Positions 1 through 6,710 of a stretch of DNA of 8,441 nt are shown here, one piece after another. The translations under genes were made by a program, and so were the position numbers. Where the stretch lies: positions 1 through 8,441 of the forward strand of contig JAKAFQ010000156.1 of the NCBI GenBank assembly GCA_021817875.1, read 5' to 3'. Within the stretch, counting starts at the first letter, position 1. Each line of letters begins with the position of its first letter. This stretch comes from Pseudomonadota bacterium (GTDB lineage: Bacteria > Pseudomonadota > Gammaproteobacteria > Steroidobacterales > Steroidobacteraceae). A model generated the notes under the pieces. That model worked only from the letters and a program-made list of their open reading frames with translations. It had not been told where the DNA came from and did not search any database.

Positions 1-1
1 C

Positions 2-1591
2 CACGGCACGGCCCTGCGCTTCCTGATGGAGTACGACCACATGGCCTTTCCCGAGGCCGTGGAGGAGCTGGCCGGGCGGCTCGGCCTCGCGGTGCCGCAC
101 CAGGGCGGCGTTCCGGGCCCCACTGCCGAGCAGGCCGCACTGCACGAGCTCATGGGCCGGGTGGCCGAATTCTATGCCGACGCCCTGCTGCGGGATGCGC
201 GCGCCCGAGGCTACCTCGAGCAGCGCGGCCTGACGACCGAGATCGTGCGGCGCTTCGGCATCGGCTACGCGCCCGATGCCTGGAATACGGTCCTCAGGCG
301 CTTCGGGAACAGCGAAACGGACCGGCAGGCGCTCGGCGAGCTGGGCCTGATCATCGAGCGGGATCGGGGCCAGGTGCGCGACGGGGAGCGGCATTATGAC
401 CGTTTCCGCGACCGGATCATGTTTCCCATCCGCGACAGCCGCGGCCGGGTCATCGCCTTTGGTGGGCGAGTCATCGGCCGCGGCGAGCCGAAGTACCTGA
501 ACTCCCCGGAAACCGCCCTCTTCCACAAGGGGCGAGAACTGTACGGTCTGTACGAAACGCGGCTGACGCGCTCGAGCCTGAAGCGGCTGCTGGTGGTCGA
601 AGGCTACCTGGACGTGGTGCGATTGCATCAGGCCGGGATCACCTATGCCGTCGCGACGCTGGGTACCGCCACCACACCCGATCACCTGACGCGCCTCTTC
701 CGGCTGGTCCGCGAGGTGGTCTTCGCATTCGATGGCGACCGGGCCGGGCGGGTGGCGGCCTGGCGGGCGTTGCAGCATGCGCTGCCGGAGGCCCGGGAGG
801 GTCGGGAGATTCGGTTTCTGTTCCTGCCCGAGGGACACGACCCGGATACGCTGGTCGGCGCCGAGGGCCCGGAAGCGTTCGAAAAGCGCCTCGAGTCCGC
901 GCTGCCGCTGTCCGAATACCTCGTGAAAGGGCTGTCCGCCGAGTGTGATGTCACCCATGCGGACGGGCGCGCGCGTTTCGCCGAAGGCGCGCGCCCGCTC
1001 GTGTACAAGGTCCCCGAAGGCGTTTACCGGGAACTGCTGATCGGACGCATAGCCGAAGAGGTAGGACTGGCACCGCAGCGGCTGCAGGCACTGTGGGAAG
1101 GTGGGTCGGCGGGCCAATCCCCGATGCAGCCGCCGCAACCGGCGGCACGGCCACGGCTCGCGCGCAGCGCGGGCCGTGGCAGCCTCGTACGTCAGGCGAT
1201 CGTGCGCCTGGTACGCTTTCCCGCCATCGCCGGCTCGGTCACCGATCCGCAGCGCGTCGGCATCGAGGACAGCGCGGAGCCGGGAGCCGATCTGCTGCGG
1301 GCGCTGCTCGATGATTTGCGCAAGCGGCCGTTAAAGATATCGGCTCAGGTGATCGAGCGCTGGGCGGGGAAGCCCGGGGGGGAGCATCTGGGGCGCCTGC
1401 TCGATCGGGAGCAGCTACTGGACGATGAGGGCGCTGCGGCGGTGGAGCTGCGTGCCACACTGGTGAAGCTGGCCGACCTGGTGCTCGAGCAACGGCTGGA
1501 CGCGTTGATCGCCAAGCAGGCCGCAACGGGGTTGAACGCAGATGAAATTCAGGAATTTCATAAACTTACGATCAGAAAGACGCTCAGATGA
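2..1591 (+). CDS. dnaG: DNA primase DnaG (5' end cut off by the window edge)
   Basis: DnaG makes the RNA primers for lagging-strand replication and is recruited to the fork by the DnaB helicase. The frame is open from base 2, and its first residues (HGTALRFLMEYD) match the segment just after the zinc-binding domain, so about 65-70 residues including the CHC2 zinc finger lie outside the window. The primase core follows, with RIMFPIRDSRGRVIAFGGRV and PKYLNSPETALFHKGRELYG (about 410-560). The TOPRIM catalytic fold has EGYLD at 599-613 and the metal-binding DGD at 731-739. The C-terminal third, after a Pro/Ala-rich linker near 1110-1170, corresponds to the helical DnaB-binding domain and is more divergent. 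The visible 529 codons plus the missing part give a length close to the E. coli protein (581 aa). The ATG at 26 is internal, not the real start. rpoD follows on the same strand, the usual macromolecular-synthesis order. Confidence 0.97.
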   Translation, partial: HGTALRFLMEYDHMAFPEAVEELAGRLGLAVPHQGGVPGPTAEQAALHELMGRVAEFYADALLRDARARGYLEQRGLTTEIVRRFGIGYAPDAWNTVLRRFGNSETDRQALGELGLIIERDRGQVRDGERHYDRFRDRIMFPIRDSRGRVIAFGGRVIGRGEPKYLNSPETALFHKGRELYGLYETRLTRSSLKRLLVVEGYLDVVRLHQAGITYAVATLGTATTPDHLTRLFRLVREVVFAFDGDRAGRVAAWRALQHALPEAREGREIRFLFLPEGHDPDTLVGAEGPEAFEKRLESALPLSEYLVKGLSAECDVTHADGRARFAEGARPLVYKVPEGVYRELLIGRIAEEVGLAPQRLQALWEGGSAGQSPMQPPQPAARPRLARSAGRGSLVRQAIVRLVRFPAIAGSVTDPQRVGIEDSAEPGADLLRALLDDLRKRPLKISAQVIERWAGKPGGEHLGRLLDREQLLDDEGAAAVELRATLVKLADLVLEQRLDALIAKQAATGLNADEIQEFHKLTIRKTLR

Positions 1592-1592
1592 G

Positions 1593-1607
1593 GCATCACC
1601 GGGATGC
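1593..1607 (+). other. Short stem-loop just after dnaG
   Basis: GCATC at 1593-1597 pairs with GATGC at 1603-1607 around a 5-nt loop, two bases after the dnaG stop. No T-run follows, so it is not a convincing intrinsic terminator. It could be a processing or attenuation element between dnaG and rpoD, or chance. Confidence 0.2.
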
Positions 1608-1615
1608 GAGTGAAC

Positions 1616-1644
1616 TTGTACAACGGCGGGGAGACCAATACACT
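1616..1644 (+). promoter_or_regulatory. Candidate sigma-70 promoter for rpoD
   Basis: TTGTAC (1616-1621) and TACACT (1639-1644) are separated by exactly 17 bp. They match the -35 and -10 consensus at 3/6 and 4/6 positions. Transcription would start near 1651, giving an rpoD leader of roughly 90 nt. In E. coli rpoD is both co-transcribed with dnaG and driven by its own promoters, so a private promoter is expected here. The match is moderate and found by eye. Confidence 0.4.
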
Positions 1645-1738
1645 TCCCGGATTTACTTTGGCGCCTCTTGCCCCTTGAGTTGGTCCATGCGCGCCAGCAG
1701 ATAGGGCCTTGAGCCCCCGCGAAATCCTTCGAGACTCC

Positions 1739-3826
<2,088 letters not shown>

Positions 3827-3843
3827 GCGGGAACGCGCGCCGC

Positions 3844-3861
3844 ATCGGCCTGCAGGCCGAT
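3844..3861. terminator. Perfect 18-bp palindrome between two convergent genes, possible bidirectional terminator
   Basis: ATCGGCCTGCAGGCCGAT is its own reverse complement. It lies 17 bp after the rpoD stop and 11 bp beyond the stop of the convergent minus-strand gene. As RNA it folds into a GC-rich hairpin from either strand. Neither side has a T-tract, so intrinsic termination would be weak. Its position between two 3' ends supports an end-of-transcript role, but a protein-binding site is possible. Confidence 0.35.
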
Positions 3862-3872
3862 GTCCGGTCCGC

Positions 3873-4154
3873 TCAGATCCCGGCCTTGCCCAGCGCGTCG
3901 ACGATCTGCCGCAGCAGCTCGGCGAGCCCCGGGTGGTCGGTCTGAAAGCGCACCGCCAGAGACTCGAGCCGTGGAACGTGGCCGCTCACCGGGGCGGCGC
4001 CTGCCGCTTCGCCCAGGGCGCGGTCGATATCGTGCACCAGCGCGCCCAGGATCTTGCGCGACTCGGCATCGACCGAGCCCGCCTGGCTCAGCCGCTCGTG
4101 CACCCGCGCCAGCAGCTCGCGCAGGCTTTCCTCGCTCATCCGCTCGTCGCCCAT
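3873..4154 (-). CDS. DUF4404 family protein
   Basis: This is a 93-residue protein of unknown function. From memory it matches the DUF4404 family, small gammaproteobacterial proteins with the pattern LRELLARVHERL at the start and FQTDHPGLAELLRQIVDALG at the end. It has no signal peptide, no membrane segment and no cysteines. It appears almost entirely helical, with heptad-like leucines in both halves and a short Gly/Ala/Pro linker (GEAAGAAPVSGH) between them, so a small soluble helical bundle or dimer is likely. The ATG at 4154 is preceded by GGGGAG with a 6-nt gap, a good ribosome binding site. A second in-frame ATG at 4139 (MSEES) matches the usual family start better but has only a weak site. 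The gene is convergent with rpoD and divergent from the tRNA, and is probably monocistronic. Confidence 0.75.
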   Translation of the reverse strand: MGDERMSEESLRELLARVHERLSQAGSVDAESRKILGALVHDIDRALGEAAGAAPVSGHVPRLESLAVRFQTDHPGLAELLRQIVDALGKAGI

Positions 4155-4190
4155 CGGCGGCTCCCCAGGAACGCTCAGGATATCGGCAGA

Positions 4191-4196
4191 ATTCTA
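4191..4196 (-). promoter_or_regulatory. Candidate -10 box for the DUF4404 gene
   Basis: On the minus strand this reads TAGAAT, a 5/6 match to TATAAT, about 36 bp upstream of the start codon at 4154. It would give a short leader of about 30 nt. No good -35 is seen at 16-18 bp, so the promoter would be weak or activator-dependent. The rest of 4155-4340 shows no other gene or convincing element. Confidence 0.35.
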
Positions 4197-4346
4197 ATCG
4201 AGAACCGGCCGCGCCGTGATCGGATACGTCTGCGAATTCCCCGCAGGGGCCGCCGCGCAGAAGATCCGGGCCATGGCGCGCGGCAAGACCGTCACGCCAC
4301 CCCCCGTTCGCGGGCCGCCTGCGGGCGTAGCCCCGGCCCGGCCCGC

Positions 4347-4355
4347 TGCTACAAT
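4347..4355 (+). promoter_or_regulatory. Extended -10 promoter of the tRNA gene
   Basis: TGCTACAAT is an extended -10 (TGn plus TACAAT, 5/6 to TATAAT). It is followed by a GC-rich discriminator (TCGGCCCC) of the type found at growth-rate and stringently controlled stable-RNA promoters. Transcription would start near 4362, about 9 nt before the mature tRNA 5' end. No recognisable -35 is present, consistent with an extended -10. Confidence 0.6.
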
Positions 4356-4370
4356 TCGGCCCCTCATGGC

Positions 4371-4443
4371 GGGCCTGTAGCACAGCGGTCAGTGCAGGGG
4401 ACTCATAATCCCTTGGTCCTGGGTTCGAATCCCAGCGGGCCCA
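4371..4443 (+). tRNA. tRNA with CAU anticodon, most likely tRNA-Ile2 (lysidine type)
   Basis: A complete 73-nt cloverleaf can be drawn. The acceptor GGGCCTG (4371-4377) pairs with CGGGCCC (4436-4442) with one G-U pair. The D arm is GCAC/GTGC with loop AGCGGTCA. The anticodon stem is GGGGA/TCCCT with loop CTCATAA, the variable loop is TGGTC, and the T arm is CTGGG-TTCGAAT-CCCAG. The discriminator base is A. CAU can mean initiator Met, elongator Met or Ile2. The initiator is excluded because 1-72 is a normal G-C pair. The pairs C4-G69 and C5-G68, the GACTCATAATC anticodon region and the TTGGTC that follows resemble E. coli tRNA-Ile2, in which TilS converts C34 to lysidine so that it reads AUA. 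Automated annotation may call it tRNA-Met. The CCA tail is not encoded (TGA follows), so CCA must be added enzymatically. Confidence 0.9.
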
Positions 4444-4467
4444 TGATTCGAGAACTGCCCCGCGGTG

Positions 4468-6240
4468 TCACGCTCCACCCCGCCGGCGCAGGCGGTAGTT
4501 CAGCTGCGCGCGGGTCAGGCCCAGCATCCGCGCCGCCTGGGTGACGTTTCCCCTGGCTCGGGCCAGGGCCTCACGGCACAGCCGTTCATCCCACTGACGG
4601 ATGGACAATCCCGCATCCAGCGCCTGAGTGACCAGGCCATCGGATCGGCTGCCATCGCCGGCCGCGGCGGCCGGGTTGTCGCTTTCCCGGAAGACGCCGC
4701 TTGAATCGATCAGATAGCGGATGTCCGCCGGGACCTTGCCCGGTGGGAACAGGTGCTGCACATCGACGACGCCGTCCTTCCCGGCGGAGATGACCGCGCG
4801 CTCGATGATGTTCTGCAGCTCGCGGACATTGCCGGGGTAGTCGTAGCGCAGCAGCGCATCGACCGCCTGGGTGGTGAACACGTCGACCTTGCGGCGGTAT
4901 TTGGCGCTGTAGCGCTCCAGAAAATGCTGCATGAGCAGGGGAATGTCGTCGCGCCGTTCACGCAGTGGCGGCAATGTGATGGGGAATACGTTCAGCCGGA
5001 AGTAAAGATCCTGACGGAACCTGCCGGCATCGACCTCCTTGCGCAGATCGACGTTCGTCGCCGCCACCAGGCGCACATCGACCTTGATCGGCTGCACGCC
5101 GCCGACACGCTCAATGACCCCTTCCTGCACCGCCCGCAGCAGCTTGCCCTGTGCGATCAGGCTCATCGAGGAGATCTCATCCAGAAACAGCGTGCCGCCC
5201 GAGGCGCGCTCGAAGCGTCCGGGCCGCGAAATCGTTGCGCCGGTGAACGCGCCGCGCTCGACGCCGAACAGCTCGGACTCGATCAGCGTATCGGGGATGG
5301 CCGCACAATTGATCGCGATGAACGGCCCACTCGCCCGCGGGCTGATCGCGTGCAGAGTTGCCGTGAACATCTCCTTGCCGACGCCCGATTCGCCCTCGAT
5401 GAGGACGGTGGCATCGATTTCAGCGACCTTTTCCAGCTTGTCGCGCGCGGCACGGAATGCCGGCGAAACGCCGACCACGATCTGCGCAGCGGTGCCCGAT
5501 GCCGTGTGCGCGCCGCCACCGGCCTCCCGGCCGCTCTGCGGCACCAGTTCGGCCACCGAATAGAAACGTACCTGGGGCTCCTCCTCCGCCCAATCCTTTG
5601 CCGGGCGACCGATGCACCGGCAACAGGGCGCTCCCATGCCCGTACATTCGATCTCCTTGTACAGCATCTCCGTGCCGTTGATGGAGCTGGCATAGCCGTT
5701 CGCATAGCCGACCAGCATCCAGCACACCGGGACCGGGCTGAGCCCGAACGCCGCGACATGCTCGGCCGCTTCGACCGATCCCTGCCAGGTGAAGGTGCCG
5801 CGGTAACTGTCCCGCTCCGCATTCAGCGTGAATTCGTTCGGCAGCACCTTGACGAGCCCTTCCAGCCCGTGAATGCGCGAGCCGGCATTGAAGAAAATGC
5901 TGGCTACATCGCCGGTGGCACCGTGTGACCAGCGGTTGCGGACGATCGCCGCGTCCCGGCTGCCGGCGACATGCCCCATCCGCATGAGCAATTCGCGGGC
6001 TTTTTCCAGCCCCAGCGTCGTAATCAGCTCCTGGCGCAGCGCGCCGTACGCCGCCGCATGCACCAGCATCATCCGCTGATCGCCAAACCAGATCCGGCCG
6101 TCCTCGGGCGTGAACTTCAGGTTTTCGAACAACTCGCGCAGCGTCGGGGAGGCGCCACTGTCCCAATTGCGATCAGCGGTGATCTGCGAGCGCCCCGTCT
6201 GGCGCATCACCTCGGCGAGCGTCAGCCAGGCTCCACTCAT
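4468..6240 (-). CDS. Sigma-54-dependent aromatic-sensing activator, XylR/DmpR/MopR class
   Basis: This is a 590-residue NtrC-type enhancer-binding protein that should activate a sigma-54 promoter when an aromatic effector binds its N-terminal domain. Order of domains: XylR_N (about 20-130), V4R (about 140-212), linker, AAA+ sigma-54 interaction domain (about 255-482), and a Fis-type HTH at the C terminus (about 553-587). In the AAA+ domain, Walker A is GESGVGKE (283-290), the sigma-54-contacting loop is an intact GAFTGA (330-335), Walker B is GGTLFLDE (348-355), and FRQDLYFRLNVFP (408-420) holds the arginine-finger region. The sensor has Cys173, Glu196, Cys199 and Cys207 with the spacing of the MopR zinc site, plus His124 and Trp152 at the places of its phenol ligands. 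The start at 6240 has AGGA 9 nt upstream. The gene ends 24 bp from the convergent tRNA and is divergent from a TonB-dependent receptor, its likely target. It appears complete and functional. Confidence 0.95.
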   Translation of the reverse strand: MSGAWLTLAEVMRQTGRSQITADRNWDSGASPTLRELFENLKFTPEDGRIWFGDQRMMLVHAAAYGALRQELITTLGLEKARELLMRMGHVAGSRDAAIVRNRWSHGATGDVASIFFNAGSRIHGLEGLVKVLPNEFTLNAERDSYRGTFTWQGSVEAAEHVAAFGLSPVPVCWMLVGYANGYASSINGTEMLYKEIECTGMGAPCCRCIGRPAKDWAEEEPQVRFYSVAELVPQSGREAGGGAHTASGTAAQIVVGVSPAFRAARDKLEKVAEIDATVLIEGESGVGKEMFTATLHAISPRASGPFIAINCAAIPDTLIESELFGVERGAFTGATISRPGRFERASGGTLFLDEISSMSLIAQGKLLRAVQEGVIERVGGVQPIKVDVRLVAATNVDLRKEVDAGRFRQDLYFRLNVFPITLPPLRERRDDIPLLMQHFLERYSAKYRRKVDVFTTQAVDALLRYDYPGNVRELQNIIERAVISAGKDGVVDVQHLFPPGKVPADIRYLIDSSGVFRESDNPAAAAGDGSRSDGLVTQALDAGLSIRQWDERLCREALARARGNVTQAARMLGLTRAQLNYRLRRRGGA

Positions 6241-6268
6241 GATGTCTCATCCTGCCGCATGAATTCTT

Positions 6269-6310
6269 CGATGAACAAAATCATACACTCGATTGATAAA
6301 ATCATACACA
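6269..6310. repeat. 21-bp tandem repeat, candidate enhancer (UAS) sites of the activator
   Basis: Two adjacent 21-bp units (6269-6289 and 6290-6310) agree at 17 of 21 positions and share the exact 12-mer AAAATCATACAC. The 21-bp period equals two helical turns, so both copies face the same side of the DNA. Unit 2 contains the dyad TGAT-AAA-ATCA, reminiscent of the TTGATCAA-type half-sites bound by XylR/DmpR proteins. The units lie about 195-235 bp upstream of the predicted sigma-54 start, a normal enhancer distance. They also lie 29-70 bp upstream of the activator's own start codon, so autoregulation is plausible. On the minus strand each copy also reads TATGAT, a possible -10 for the activator gene. 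Confidence 0.6.
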
Positions 6311-6336
6311 TTCGCCGCCGGCACCGACCCAGAACA

Positions 6337-6352
6337 GGATTTTTATCAATCC
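6337..6352. repeat. Inverted third copy of the AT-rich motif
   Basis: GGATTTTTATCAATCC is an inverted repeat (GGATT-6-AATCC). Read on the minus strand it gives GATTGATAAAAATC, which differs from the GATTGATAAAATC of 6291-6303 by one inserted A. It lies about 150-165 bp upstream of the predicted sigma-54 transcription start, so it may be the promoter-proximal enhancer site. Confidence 0.5.
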
Positions 6353-6476
6353 TCGACCCAGGGCGCCCCGACGGCACCGGCGCCGCTGCTCCCGTGCGGA
6401 TTCCCCCGGCAAAGGCTGGTTTGCGCTGCAACGGCCCCGTCCGACCGCCAAGGCCTCCACGCCTCTCGGCGGAGCC

Positions 6477-6492
6477 TGGCACGCTCCTTGCT
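6477..6492 (+). promoter_or_regulatory. Sigma-54 (-24/-12) promoter for the TonB-dependent receptor
   Basis: TGGCACGCTCCTTGCT matches the sigma-54 consensus TGGCACG-N4-TTGCW at every defined position, with the required GG (6478-6479) and GC (6490-6491) spaced by 10 bp. It points towards the receptor gene. Transcription should start about 12 bp after the GC, near 6503. A sigma-54 activator gene and candidate enhancer repeats lie directly upstream, which makes a chance match unlikely. Confidence 0.88.
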
Positions 6493-6510
6493 TCAGGCTT
6501 GCTCAGAATA

Positions 6511-6543
6511 CCCGCAGTGAAGGTTTTTCCAAGCCACTGCGGG
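6511..6543 (+). repeat. 9-bp perfect inverted repeat in the receptor mRNA leader
   Basis: CCCGCAGTG (6511-6519) and CACTGCGGG (6535-6543) are exact reverse complements separated by 15 nt. The predicted start near 6503 puts the structure at about +8 to +40 of the transcript, where it would form a stable 5' hairpin. It could protect the mRNA from 5' decay or serve as a DNA operator for a second regulator. The loop contains TTTTT but no T-run follows the stem, so it is not a standard terminator. Confidence 0.55.
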
Positions 6544-6695
6544 ATCGGGGGAAAGCCAGCGAACTGCATCCGCCTGACCTGCAAGGCGCGTCGCGTCGCG
6601 CCGCAGCCGGACGGGGCTGACGCTGTCAACTGACCTCCAGACGAGCGGATCCGAAATCGCAACTGAATTCACACCGATATATGGCGCACCAAGCC

Positions 6696-6701
6696 GGAGG
6701 G
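6696..6701 (+). promoter_or_regulatory. Ribosome binding site of the TonB-dependent receptor
   Basis: GGAGGG is a near-ideal Shine-Dalgarno sequence. It ends 9 nt before the ATG at 6711 and touches the in-frame ATG at 6702, which is therefore too close to be used. Another in-frame ATG at 6681 has no such site. This decides in favour of 6711. Confidence 0.8.
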
Positions 6702-6710
6702 ATGACAGTC

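Larger units (their letters stand above)
6241..6710. other. 470-bp divergent control region
   Basis: No gene is supported here on either strand. The left part (about 6261-6350) is AT-rich against a GC-rich background and carries the repeats listed separately. The middle (about 6353-6476) is GC-rich with no element that I recognise. The right part holds the sigma-54 promoter, a 9-bp inverted repeat and a leader of about 208 nt. A smaller GC hairpin, GGCGCG (6585-6590) with CGCGCC (6597-6602), lies in that leader. I looked for an IHF site (WATCAANNNNTTR) between repeats and promoter and found none. Confidence 0.8.

Noticed and set aside
4753..5928. Plus-strand reading frame (391 codons) opposite the sigma-54 activator
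   Set aside because: It is a shadow of the AAA+ and sensor coding sequence; no motif and no supporting promoter.
6353..6476. IHF site between the repeats and the sigma-54 promoter
   Set aside because: The stretch is GC-rich and nothing matches WATCAANNNNTTR; the nearest candidate (TATCAATCC at 6344-6352) lacks the TTR half.
6517..6633. Possible GTG-started leader peptide in the receptor mRNA leader
   Set aside because: No Shine-Dalgarno sequence precedes the GTG, and the frame overlaps the inverted repeat without any attenuation-like codon run.
6237..6662. Minus-strand 141-codon frame filling the divergent control region
   Set aside because: It runs through the sigma-54 promoter and the repeats, has low-complexity Arg/Gly/Pro content and matches no family. 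The activator start at 6240 has a better ribosome binding site.
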